A stretch of 64,000 nt of DNA from Flaccisagitta enflata (Eukaryota > Chaetognatha > Sagittoidea > Aphragmophora): contig OZ231126.1 of NCBI GenBank assembly GCA_965153355.1, positions 1,178,001 to 1,242,000 on the forward strand, written 5' to 3'. Below the pieces are notes generated by a model. That model saw only the letters and a list, made by a program, of their open reading frames with translations. It had not been told where the DNA came from and ran no database searches. The position numbers and the translations under genes are program-made. This document shows positions 1-9,523 of this stretch, piece after piece; position 1 is the first letter of the stretch, and every line of letters starts with the position of its first letter.

Positions 1-237
1 ATGGTCTAAAATTCTTTTTCCCGTTATCATTTTGTCGTAAGCCCATAACCAAATCCAATGCGTAAATTTGGTAATCTTGAATTAATCAGAGCTAAGTTTG
101 TAGATTTTTCTAGAGAGGATAACAAAGCAAACGCCATGCATATCGAAACAGTCCAATCCAAATCTGAGAGAAAGAAAAAAACAGAATTAGGAAAGTATAC
201 ATGTCGCTTAGCTCAATCAACTCAGAATTATAAGAGC

Positions 238-316
238 TTTGACACGCAACACTATAAGAGGCTTTGTTCGTCGGTCCATCGGTCCCTTGGTCTGTCAGTG
301 TGTGTGTGCGCTCGTT

Positions 317-400
<84 letters not shown>

Positions 401-410
401 AGTCTGTCCT
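238..410 (+). mobile_element. H element, 5' fragment
   Basis: The stretch begins ACGCAAC, ACTATAAGAGGC, TTTGTTCGTCGG, which is the 5' signature of the dispersed H family. It then runs into a GT array (318-371) and a TCTG array (371-408). No 3' terminus is visible, so it is a fragment whose core expanded into microsatellite. Confidence 0.5.
318..408. repeat. (GT)n then (TCTG)n microsatellite
   Basis: About 27 GT units are followed directly by about nine TCTG units. It sits where the variable core of an H element is expected. Confidence 0.95.
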
Positions 411-434
411 GACTCACTCGTTTAAATTACTAAG

Positions 435-585
435 GGCCTGTTTCTAGTCACAGATAGTCCGGTTTTTAACGGGCCACTCAGTCACTATGTTCTTTAGCTG
501 ACTTGCTTTACTTTGCTATGCTCTCTCTGCTTTCTCTGGTGACTGGCTTGCTTATCTACTTCACTCACTCCCTCGTGGGAAGGCA
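435..585 (+). mobile_element. Harbinger-like MITE, left part
   Basis: The sequence starts GGGCCTGTTTCTAGTCA after TAA and contains AACGGGCCACTC. It matches the left half of the complete element at 61872-62139, including the later CTCACTCCCTYGTGGGA stretch. An H element begins at 586 and the right terminus is not recognisable. Confidence 0.55.
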
Positions 586-814
586 AAACAAGGCCGGATA
601 CACGGCTACCCCAGTCGCGTGTGGGTGGTCAGGGGCTATGATTGAGGTCACCAGATCATTTGCGCAAGAGCAGTGAAGCCAAAAACTGCAAAAACCCAAA
701 AAAAGTAAAGTGTGACGGATGGACCGACGGACAGACCGAGGGACGGACCAATGGACGGAAGGACCGACAGACCGACAATGCGGGGTGTAGAGTCGCGTAG
801 CATGCGACTAAAAA
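586..814 (-). mobile_element. H element, complete, class AGTCGCGTGC
   Basis: On the + strand it opens with AAACAAGGCCGGATACACGG and closes with GTCGCGTAGCATGCGAC followed by TAAAAAT. The core is a run of GGAC/CGAC units. Both ends carry the AGTCGCRTG subterminal inverted repeat. It is head-to-head with the copy at 877. Confidence 0.75.
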
Positions 815-876
815 TATCAATCATGATATATCTCAATGATTATTATAGTTCAATCATTCAATTTCAATCATTTTAA
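815..876. other. AT-rich spacer between two head-to-head H elements
   Basis: A 62-base AT-rich stretch with TCAATCAT repeats separates two inverted H copies. Confidence 0.6.
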
Positions 877-1094
877 GTTTTAGTCGCGTGCTACGCGACT
901 CTAGACGCTTTGTCAGTCCGTCCGTCTGTCGGTCCGTTCGTCGGTCCGTCCGTCCATCCATCACACTTTACTTATTTTGTTTGGCATTAATGGGGGCTTT
1001 GGCCTAATGCTCCTGCCCAAATGTTCCACTGACCTCAATTATGGCCCCTGCCCACCCGCACGCGACTGGGGTAGCCGTGTATCCGGCCTTGTTT
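877..1094 (+). mobile_element. H element, complete, reference copy
   Basis: The 5' end is TTTTAGTCGCGTGCTACGCG. The core is (TCCG/TCGG)n. The 3' end is CCCGCACGCGACTGGGG, then GCCGTGTATCCGGCCTTGTT. I used this copy to define the family. No open frame spans it, so it is non-autonomous. Confidence 0.8.
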
Positions 1095-1336
1095 ACTTTG
1101 GCTCCTGTTGAAACACAAATGTTGCCCTCTGAGGAACGCCGTCTTATGTAGTTGAGGACGATGACTGAAATACTCATTTACCTTTTTTGGTTCCACCTTA
1201 CGATGCAATACAACCTACGAATTATTGCTTCCATTCCTTGGCAGTCTTTGGATGCGCCCCTCTAGCAACAACAAGTGTGCAATCGCAGCTACCCTAATCG
1301 CAATGGCAACGGCATTTGGGCAGAGTTAGTGATGGT
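1095..1336. other. unique-looking DNA, no gene recognised
   Basis: Mixed-composition DNA with no sustained open frame. The end of this block plus 1571-1680 resembles 2100-2270, suggesting an old duplication split by the H copy at 1337. Confidence 0.4.
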
Positions 1337-1570
1337 AAACAAGTGACGCGGGGTCACAATATCGTTGCGGATGGGTGGGCAGGGGCAGCCAAACCCCAGC
1401 CTCACCCCAACCCCCTTCCCACACATTATCAAACACCCACACACATTCAATGACAACTGCAGCATTGTAAATGCGCGTTTCTTGCATTTTCAACTTGAGC
1501 GTGACGGACCGACGGACCGACCAACGGACGGACAAGCCTCTTATAGAGTTGCGTGTCCACAACTAAAAAC
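1337..1570 (-). mobile_element. H element, class AGTTGCGGAC
   Basis: The + strand begins AAACAAGTGACGCGGGG, continues ATCGTTGCGGATGGG, and ends GAGTTGCGTGTCCACAACTA before AAAA. Both ends therefore carry the GTTGYGGA class of subterminal repeat rather than GTCGCG. Confidence 0.75.
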
Positions 1571-1704
1571 ATAGGCGCCAAAAGAGCTGTTTCCAAGAGA
1601 CATCGACTGACCAACTGACCAATACGAAAAGTTATCATATTTCATGTTGTGTACCGCTGACCAAAAAAGGTGCGGGTCTGCAACCACAATTGTCACTTGT
1701 CTTA

Positions 1705-1770
1705 TTTTTAGTCGCGGACACGCGACTGTACTCCTTGCTGTGTCAATCTGTCAGTTGGTCCGTCCGAGCA
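1705..1770 (+). mobile_element. H element, 5' fragment
   Basis: It reads TTTTTAGTCGCGGACACGCG then ACTGTACTCC and TCCGTCCG. No 3' end follows. Confidence 0.6.
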
Positions 1771-1859
1771 TAGCATTATTGAAATATTGTCTTTTTTAAA
1801 TTCTTTTTAATGTTATAGCTTATAGGTTATTGCAAGGTGATGTAACTTTGCAGCACTGC

Positions 1860-2027
1860 AGTATTGCCCCCCCCCCACACACACACACACACATCCAAAT
1901 GCGCGTTTCTACAACTTTTGACTCGCGCGTTATGGACCGACTGACAAAACGACGGACTGATGGACCGACCAATGGACGGACCGACGGACAAAGCCTCTTA
2001 TGAAGTAGCGTGCCCACAACTCAAAAT
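1860..2027 (-). mobile_element. H element, 5' part with CA core
   Basis: The right end carries GGACAAAGCCTCTTATGAAG, TAGCGTGCCCACAACT, which is the rc of a degenerate 5' terminus. A poly-C run and (CA)9 lie at the left edge. Confidence 0.6.
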
Positions 2028-2290
2028 GGAGTTCTTTCACAATCAACCACTACCATGGTAAAGTTTTGGTAAACAATGCCAAGGCTTACCTCGTAGCATG
2101 CTTTTTGTGCATGGGAGAAAAAGGAGATGGCCATCGTTACATATGCGGCATGGACTTAGTGATGCAAAAAATAATCATCAACCCCAAAAGATCTGTTTTC
2201 AAGGGAGATTTTGTCTGATTGATTGACTCAAATGGCAAGTTTTCACATTTCATCATCATCAAGGATGTTTCAATCGCATTTGTGCATGTG
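2028..2290. other. non-repetitive stretch, no gene called
   Basis: A short + frame from about 2099 to 2218 has the look Cys-x2-Cys ... Ile-Cys-Gly, but there is no start and no convincing splice pair. It resembles 1250-1680, so it is probably repeat-derived. Confidence 0.3.
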
Positions 2291-2329
2291 AATGCATGTG
2301 CGTGCATGTGTGCGTATGTGGGTGGGTGC

Positions 2330-2377
2330 GTGCGCGCGCGTGTGTGTGTGTGTGTGTGTGTGAGTGTGTGTGTGTGA
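2330..2377. repeat. (GT)n microsatellite
   Basis: GT dinucleotides interrupted by GA. Confidence 0.9.
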
Positions 2378-2574
2378 ACGTACACTCAAGCAGCTGAACA
2401 ACTCATACCGGTAAAGATCCAACGATGCGTCGCTTTCCAGTGGACTAGACAAATCTATACACATATCTGAGACACGCGATCGCCAACGCTTACTCTGGAT
2501 ACTCATTTTGTCAACCTGAAACAATTTGCCATATGTTTTCATTTGTTTCCCCGTTTGTTTGCTAGTTTCTTCCT

Positions 2575-2745
2575 TCAAGCATTCATTCTTTCGTTCGTTT
2601 GTTCAATTGTTCGTTAGTTCATTGATTCATTCATTTGTTCATTCATTCCGTTGTTCATTTGTCTGTTTGTTTGTTTGTTTGTTCATGCATTCTTTTATTC
2701 ATTCGTTTGTTTGTTTGTTCATTCATTCATTTGTTTGTTTGTTGT
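2575..2745. repeat. degenerate tetranucleotide array (ATTC/GTTT)
   Basis: Alternating TTCATTCATTCG and TTTGTTTGTTTG units, imperfect throughout. Confidence 0.85.
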
Positions 2746-3056
2746 CACATGAATTGGTGGCTTACTTGGCAATTTGACAGCCTCTGTGTCCTTGTGTAGA
2801 AACATAGTCATCAGCATGTGTCGCTTCCTAACAAATATGATCTTTTTAGGAAAAATTGAAAAAGAAAAAAAAATCAAAGCAGATAAGTTTGAAAGGAAGG
2901 ACGATTAATCATAACTACAAGTGATTTTTTTCAATGCAAAGTAATAACGTTCTTGTTGTGGACATGAACAAAAGCGTCATTTTCACTGGATGACTTTGAT
3001 TTTGCGTGCTCTGCTATCAAAGAAATGAAAAGTTGACCGTAGATATTAGAAACGGG

Positions 3057-3121
3057 TATAAAAGGTTCCTCTCATGATTGTCAACAAAAGCGATTTTCCC
3101 AAAAAAGTCTATAGTGAACAA
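3057..3121 (+). promoter_or_regulatory. possible TATA promoter with leader exon
   Basis: GGGTATAAAAGG at 3054-3065 is a near-ideal TATA box. About 60 bases downstream AACAAG is followed by the donor GTGAGTG at 3122. The arrangement fits a short non-coding first exon on the + strand, perhaps of the p24-like gene at 6.4 kb. No start codon or acceptor ties it to that gene; it could be chance in AT-rich DNA. Confidence 0.3.
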
Positions 3122-3279
3122 GGTGAGTGAAAATTTTTTTTGTATTCGTATGAGTGAGAGCATTCCATATCAAAAACTAGCTTGACCTTGTTCCTCTTGG
3201 AAGTCTAAGATCGATTTTTTTACTCCCTTTTCCTGAAAAGCTAGAAAGATTTGTATTGGATGATGGAATTCTGTATGTT

Positions 3280-3570
3280 TGGGCAGGGGCATGGCAGGGT
3301 CAGCCCTCAGACCTCCAGCGAGCCCAGCGAGCCCAGCCCCCTCTGGACCTCCGGCAATGTAGCCCACTCCTTGGGCACCCTGTACCCCACCGACCAATGG
3401 TCCCTGGTAGCCAGATACAGACCCACCCTTGCTGACCTGGTCCCATACCCTCAATCCTGCCCAACATAGCTGCCTGGTTTTCTGGTAGCCGGCCATTCCA
3501 GAAACGCCAGGCATGGACCCGGAGCTGTTGCCTATACAGGTCCTCAACCTTAAGCATGCCATGCATACCT
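3280..3570. other. GC-rich island, no coding case
   Basis: A stretch clearly richer in GC than its surroundings, rich in CCC and CTGG. Open frames exist on both strands but none has splice sites or a recognisable motif. It abuts the start of the 22-bp minisatellite. Confidence 0.4.
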
Positions 3571-3574
3571 TAAA

Positions 3575-4906
3575 GACAATGATGACATACCTCAAAGTCC
3601 ACATTGGCATACCTCAAAGAATGATGACATACCTCAAAGTCCATGATGACATACCTAGAAGTCCATGATGGCATACCTTGAAGTCCATGATGGCATACCT
3701 CAATCTCCATGATGGTATACCTCAAAGTCCATGATGGCATACCTCAATCTCCATGATGGCATACCTCAAAGTCCATGATGGCATACCTCGAAGTCCATGA
3801 TGGCATACCTCAAAGACCATGATGGCACACCTCAAAGACCATGATGGCACACCTCAAAGACCATGATGGCACACCTCAAAGACCATGATGGCATACCTCA
3901 AAGACCATGATGGCATACCTCAAAGACCATGATGGCATACCTCAAAGACCATGATGGCATACCTCGAAGTACATGATGGCATACCTCGAAGTCCATGATG
4001 GCATACCTCGAAGTCCATGATGGCATACCTCGAAGTCCATGATGGCATACCTTGAAGTCCATGATGGCATACCTAGAAGTCCATGATGGCATACCTAGAA
4101 GTCCATGATGGCATACCTAGAAGTCCATGATAGCATACCTAGAAGTCCATGATAGCATACCTAGAAGTCCATGATGGCATACCTTGAAGTCCATGATGGC
4201 ATACCTTGAAGTCCATGATGGCATACCTTGAAGTCCATGATGGCATACCTTGAAGTCCATGATGGCATACCTTGAAGTCCATGATGGCATACCTTGAAGT
4301 CCATGATGGCATACCTTGAAGTCCATGATGGCATACCTTGAAGTCCATGATGGCATACCTTGAAGTCCATGATGGCATACCTTGAAGTCCATGATGGCAT
4401 ACCTTGAAGTCCATGATGGCATACCTTGAAGTCCATGATGGCATACCTTGAAGTCCATGATGGCATACCTTGAAGTCCATGATGGCATACCGTGAAGTCC
4501 ATGATGGCATACCTTGAAGTCCATTTTGGCATACCTGGATGTCCATGATGGCATACCTTGAAGTCCATGATGGCATACCTTGAAGTCCATGATGGCATAC
4601 CTTGAAGTCCATGATGGCATACCTTGAAGTCCATGATGGCATACCTTGAAGTCCATGATGGCATACCTTGAAGTCCATGATGGCATACCTTGAAGTCCAT
4701 GATGGCATACCTTGAAATCCATGATGGCATACCTTGAAATCCATGATGGCATACCTTGAAATCCATGATGGCATACCTTGAAATCCATGATGGCATACCT
4801 TGAAATCCATGATGGCATGCTTTGAAATCCATGATGGCGTACCTTGAAATCCCTGATGGCATACCTTGAGGACCATGAGGGCACACCTTGAAGTCCATGA
4901 TGGCAT
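3575..4906. repeat. 22-bp minisatellite, about 60 units
   Basis: The unit is GGCATACCTTGAAGTCCATGAT or close variants. The left part uses CCTCAAAGAC/CCTCGAAGTC, the middle CCTTGAAGTC and the right CCTTGAAATC, so variants form blocks. Because 22 is not a multiple of 3 and the unit has no stop on the minus strand, all three minus frames stay open for about 250 codons; none is a gene. Confidence 0.97.
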
Positions 4907-5089
4907 ATAAGTCTCTACACGACAGAATTTACTACCACACAGACCGTGTCAAATAATCGGTTTTACGTGGTCAAAAAGTCAAGAACACGAGTCTACTTTC
5001 AATTTGAGGAATAAGTATCTTTTACTAGCATCGAGATAGACAATTATTGCGCTCAATTAGTTGCAGTCAGACAGTTGAATTTCACTCAT

Positions 5090-5535
5090 GTTAGTCTAAC
5101 TCAAATACAGTTGGAGTCAAACTCGAATACATTTGGAGTCAAACTAGAAAGCAATCGGAGTCAAACTCAAATAGTGAGTCAAACTCAAATAGTGAGTCAA
5201 ACTCGAAAAGTTGGAATCAAACTCAGAGAGTTAAGAGTCAAACTCGATTATTAAGAGTCTAAAAATTCGACTAAGGTTTTGACTCTAAAAGGTAGTCCAA
5301 AAATTCGACTCTAATTTTTAGACTCTGAAAGTTAGAATCCAACTCGAAAAGTTTAAGAGTCTAAAAATTTGACTAATTTTTACTCTAAAAGTTAGAGTCG
5401 AATTTTTAGACTCTAAAAGTTAGAGTCTAAAAGTTAGAGTCTAATTTTTAGAATCCAACTTTTAGACTCTAAAAGTTAGAGTCTACAAATTTGACTAACT
5501 TTTAGACTCCAACTTTTCGAGTTTGACTCTAGCGC
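5090..5535. repeat. degenerate AGAGTCTAAAA/GACTCTAA repeat
   Basis: Short units (GAGTCAAACTCGAA, then TTAGAGTCTAAAAATT) recur on both strands, making the block quasi-palindromic. Confidence 0.8.
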
Positions 5536-5596
5536 CGAGCGCCAGCTTAAAATGTCATTAATTTCGCAGAAGACGGCGTACTCCACCTGCGCGATC

Positions 5597-5700
5597 AAAG
5601 ATGGCATACCTCAAAGTCCATGACGGCGTACCTTGAAGTCCATGATGGTGTACCTTGAAGTCCATGATGGTGTACCTTGAAGTCCATGATGGCATACATC
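5597..5700. repeat. detached block of the 22-bp minisatellite
   Basis: About 4.5 units, with GGTGTACC and GGCGTACC variants not seen in the main array 690 bases upstream. Confidence 0.9.
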
Positions 5701-6180
5701 GGGGTTAGAAAATGAATTCTGAAAATTAGAGTTCAAGCTTCAATTTGAAAAATCAGAATTCGAAATCTAAAAATTAGAGTCCATACTTGAATTCTAAAAA
5801 TCAGAAATCGAATTCCCAAAAGTAGAGTTCAAGCCTGAATTCTAAAAATAGAAGTTGAATTCTAAAAATTAGAATTCGAATTCTGAAAATTAGAGTTCAA
5901 GCTTAAATTCTAAAAATTAGAATTCGAATTCTAAAAATTAGAGTTCAAGCTCTAATTCTAAAAATTAGAATTTGAATTCTAAAAATTAGAGTTCAAGCTC
6001 AAATTCTAAAAATTAGAATTTGAATTCTAAAAATTAGAGTTCAAACTCGAACTCTAAAAATTGGAATTCAAGCTCGAACTCTAAAAGTTAGAGTTCAAAC
6101 CCGAACTCTAACAATTAGAATTTGAATTCTAAAAGTTAGAGTTCGAATTCTAACAATTAGAATTCGAACTCTAACTTTTC
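5701..6180. repeat. degenerate palindromic AATTCTAAAAATTAGAATT repeat
   Basis: Roughly 30-base units built from GAATTCTAAAAATTAGA and AGTTCAAGCTC. Each unit is nearly self-complementary. Similar in design to 5090-5535 but with GAATT in place of GAGTC. Confidence 0.85.
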
Positions 6181-6392
6181 AAGCGGAAAATTTCCGCGGC
6201 TCATTTTTCGCGGAAAACGTTGATAAATGAAACCCCTCGCGTCGGGACAGCGTTCGCGTCGACGGGTAATCAACTCCAACAAAAAGGAAAAGTCGGAAAA
6301 ACGCCCAAGTCCCGGTGCTAAAAATGCGCTAAAAAGTGCTAAAACTTTATTACCGTTCCCCCCCCTGTGTAATACCTTCAATATGCCTTCAG
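6181..6392. other. intergenic/intronic DNA upstream of p24-like exons
   Basis: CpG-containing stretch (TTTCCGCGGCTC, GCGTCGGGACAGCG) followed by AT-rich DNA. No exon recognised here. Confidence 0.4.
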
Positions 6393-6652
6393 ATATTTAA
6401 AGTTTTTACTCCAGCGATTCTCCTCATTGACGGTGAACATCCTAAGGCCTTTAATTACTCCCACATGTTCCATGTTCAGGCGTATATGGTTTTTGCATGG
6501 ATAATCGAGATGGCAAATTCGTGGAGAAGCTTGTCTTTTTCTACTTGAGTGGTTACGTGGCCGAGTCGTGGGCGATGAGCGAGGGAGAAATTGAGAAGTA
6601 CGACGAGCAAGCGCAAAATATCACCTCGTCTTTGCAGACCGTTGATAATCAA
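6393..6652 (+). CDS. TMED: p24/TMED-like cargo receptor, GOLD-domain exon (frame problem)
   Basis: p24 proteins are type I membrane receptors cycling between ER and Golgi in COPII/COPI vesicles; they carry a lumenal GOLD domain and coiled coil. After acceptor CCTTCAG (ends 6392) one frame reads VFTPAILLIDGEH ... HMFHVQ, matching the middle GOLD strands. From about 6479 the next frame reads GVYGFCMDN ... EKLVFFYL, the conserved GxYxxC strand, then a helical segment ending SSLQTVDNQ at donor GTAAGG (6653). The frames differ by one base at 6476-6482. Either a base is missing (error or pseudogene) or GTGAAC..TTCAG (6431-6479) is a 49-nt phase-1 intron, which would delete a GOLD strand. Codon use is GC-richer than the flanks. 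Upstream signal-peptide exon not found. Confidence 0.65.
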
Positions 6653-6820
6653 GTAAGGCATATAAGGCCCTTATAAGGGGGTACGTGCAAAGCGTAAGAG
6701 GCCTTACTGACCGATGTTGTAGTATAGAAATATCACAGCTGGATGGTGCGGATTACCGTAGCTATTTTAAAAGTCATTATCCTTACTGAGGCTATTTTTC
6801 TGTTTACTTTTCTTTAACAG

Positions 6821-6890
6821 ATACAGAAAATGATGAATCATCAGACAGTCAGTCGGATGCATCTAGTAACGGACTGGTATCTTATATCAG
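6821..6890 (+). CDS. TMED: p24/TMED-like cargo receptor, coiled-coil exon
   Basis: Acceptor TTTCTTTAACAG ends at 6820 and donor CAG|GTGAAT follows 6890. The exon joins the previous one in phase 0 and reads IQKMMNHQTVSRMHLVTDWY then LIS, 23 codons plus one base. This continues the helix that precedes the transmembrane segment in p24 proteins. The exon that should carry the transmembrane helix and cytosolic tail was not found downstream. The donor abuts the left arm of the foldback at 6895, so the insertion may have altered or provided this splice site. Confidence 0.6.
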
Positions 6891-6894
6891 GTGA

Positions 6895-9405
6895 ATGGAC
6901 CTCTCAAAAAAAATCATTTTCGTTAATTTAAAATATTGGTCGTTTTGGATATAACTTATTCATATACCTCCACACTGTCCGCCAGAACACGGAATGAGTT
7001 GACTTGAAATGATCATCTACAACTCTGATAGATTTTGAGTCCTTGTTTGTATAATACAAATCTAAAAAGAACTAAATCATTTTTGGGGCGTTTTTTGAAA
7101 TATATACAAAAATAGTACAAATCTAGTACATTTTTCATCATAACTCTTTGTGATGATTTATTTTAGTATTTTTGACCGCAGATTTGGACTCAGTGGGTGG
7201 CTTGCGGTTCGTTTGATATGTCACACTATATACTTATGAAAAAGAAGTAAAAGCTTATTTTTTTATAAAATCATTAAGAGTAAATGTATTTCATAGCAAT
7301 ATGAAGAAAAAATTAACTTTTTATTTCTTTTTCAGAAATATATAGTGTGACATATCAAACAAACCGCAAAGCACTCGTTGAGTCCGAATCTGCAGGCAGT
7401 TTCTCCTATAAACCGGCCCACTGTGGGCTGCATTGTGCGCTAGGTGGCTCATTGGGGATTAACATTACATCTTTTCCATTACATTGTTCCTTATAAAATG
7501 TAAAGAGTGAAAAACATTTTTCTGCATATTTTCAGATGTTATCAAACTATTCATATCCAATATTGAGTCATTTCTATTGGATTAAGAGCTTTATGAGTTA
7601 AGAGTACAAAAGAAGAGAAATTTGAGAAAATAAAGTGAAAAATGCTGCTAAACTCTCTTGCATTTAGTATTTGAATTGTCTAATGTTTTGACCAAATCAA
7701 TTAGATTTTTGTCTTTGTTCAATAGGATGCCTTAAGAAGGTGCTCAAAAAAATCATTTTTTTGCTCATTTAGCTCATTTTGCTCATTTTTCTTTCAATCA
7801 AATAAAAAATTTTACTTTTATCCACATTATTAGTTGTCCATTTTAGGCCAAGAAAATCACAATTTGGACGTCAAAGGCCCGCTTGAGCCATAGCATTCTG
7901 GATTCAGGACCCCTTGAACTACATTTTGGCATAGGTGGCTCATTGTGCGTCCTTGTGCGATTTTTTATATTTATAGGGTAATAAAAGCATGCAAATTAGG
8001 TCAAATATGTAGTAATAGTAGACTAATTTAATAGTGCTAAAAATGTAAAAAATAATGATTTTTGAAATTTTTCCAGATATTTAAACATTAATGAAGGAAT
8101 CCAATCCAATATTGAAGATATCATGAGCTTTTTGTAATCTTAATAGATAATCAGAAAGATTCATTGATTTTTCTTGAAATTTAGCATTTTTTGTTGTAAT
8201 GTCCACTTAGGTCGCCTTTTTTCACTCTAAATTGCCATAAAACCTGTCATATGGACCGGTAATATATGCTAAAATGCTACTATGACCGTTCTACTTAGTT
8301 TGAGCCATATAGCAGAAATGAAAATTTTCACCTAAATACCCAAGGAGCCATCTAGTGCAATCCGTGGCCCTTAGTGCGGCCCGGCCAAAATCAAGCGCCT
8401 GATTGAGTTAATATTGAAAAAAATAACATAAAATGATAGTTGCATCTATCAGCTTCAAATTTTGGTTGCAGGCTCAGAATTTGATACTTTTTCAAGTCAT
8501 ACTGAAAAAATCACTTAAAGTCTTGAACTAAGTTCAATTATATACATTTTTGTGAAAAACAGTGTGACATAAGTGTGACAAGGTGTTAACTCGACACTTT
8601 CTTAAAAAATCAATAACTCTGGCTAGAAATGACATAAAGTTCCGAAATTTGGCATGTAACCTGGGTTATGTCTTTACTACACAGGGAACAAAAAAAAATT
8701 TTACATCATACTTTAAAATATGTTTTATCATGTATTATATGATAATATATCAAGATAAGATATTTCATTATTTTTGATAAATCAACTATAAATGAAATTT
8801 TTGCATAGTAAATTTCCACCAGTCCTCATCAAATTTTTGATGCTTCTTTAGGGATCACAATGGTACAAAAATGATCTATCGTTGGAAAGGCTTGACAATT
8901 CTTTTATAGTTTTATCGTAGTAGATATGAAGTGTGACACAAGTGTGACAGGGAAAATAGACTGTTTTGGCTCTACTTTTGGCTTCCTAACCTATGAAAAT
9001 CTTGAGTTTGAAGGATGTATGTTGAGAACTTTGTCTTAAAAGATGTCTAAGAACAGCTTTCATTATCAACAGAATGATAAGTAGAAGAAAACAGTGTTTT
9101 TTTTGCTGCCAATTCATATTTTTCAGCCGGCCCACTTTATAGGAGAAATTGCCTGCGGTCAAAAATACCAGAAAAGATTACCACAAAGAGTTATGATGAA
9201 AAATAAACTAAATTTACACCATTTTTGCATATATTTCAAAAAGCGCCCCAAAAGTGATTTAGTTTCCTTTAGATTCATATTGTACACACTACAATGACCC
9301 AAAAACTATCAAAGTGAGAGACGATCATTCTACCTTAACACATTCCGCGTTTTGGCTGGTAGTGTTCAGGGGCAAAACTTTCCGTTGAAATTTCTAAGAG
9401 ACTCC
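6895..9405. mobile_element. foldback element, about 2.5 kb
   Basis: Left arm (about 6895-7430) and right arm (about 9110-9405) are inverted copies. Shared blocks include CGGAATGWGTT, GGGGCGYTTTTTGAAATATA, TCATAACTCTTTGTG, TTTTTGACCGCAG and TTTCTCCTATAAA. The interior (7430-9110) is AT-rich with recurrent GTGTGACAAGTGTGACA and no coding frame. The left arm is interrupted by a second element at 7182-7391. Non-autonomous; superfamily not assigned because outer target duplications are not clear. Confidence 0.7.
7182..7391. mobile_element. 210-bp MITE nested in foldback arm, GCAG target duplication
   Basis: Inverted ends of about 80 bases run ATTYGGACTCA ... TTTGATATGTCACACTATAT on both sides. 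GCAG occurs at 7178-7181 and again at 7392-7395. The opposite foldback arm (rc of 9149-9160) keeps the uninterrupted sequence GACCGCAGGCAATTTCTCC, giving a pre-insertion site. AG/CT at the ends make the exact boundary ambiguous by two bases. Confidence 0.85.
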
Positions 9406-9523
9406 ATTTTCAATTTCATTTAACGACTTCATCACTGGCAAGTACTAACATTAATATTTCCCTCCTCACCTTCATTTTGGTAATTGCATTCCAAATTACG
9501 TATTCAAAATTCCCGGAACTCAC

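Noticed and set aside
2099-2218. Short Cys-x2-Cys/Ile-Cys-Gly frame, zinc-finger-like
   Set aside because: No donor or start; sequence resembles 1250-1680, so more likely part of an old repeat.
3898-4906. Three overlapping 245-255-codon minus-strand open frames
   Set aside because: They are the three reading frames of one 22-bp tandem repeat and encode the same repeated peptide; no start context, splice sites or conserved domain.
3575-4906. CRISPR-like array
   Set aside because: Units are contiguous 22-mers with no unique spacers, in an animal genome; it is a minisatellite.
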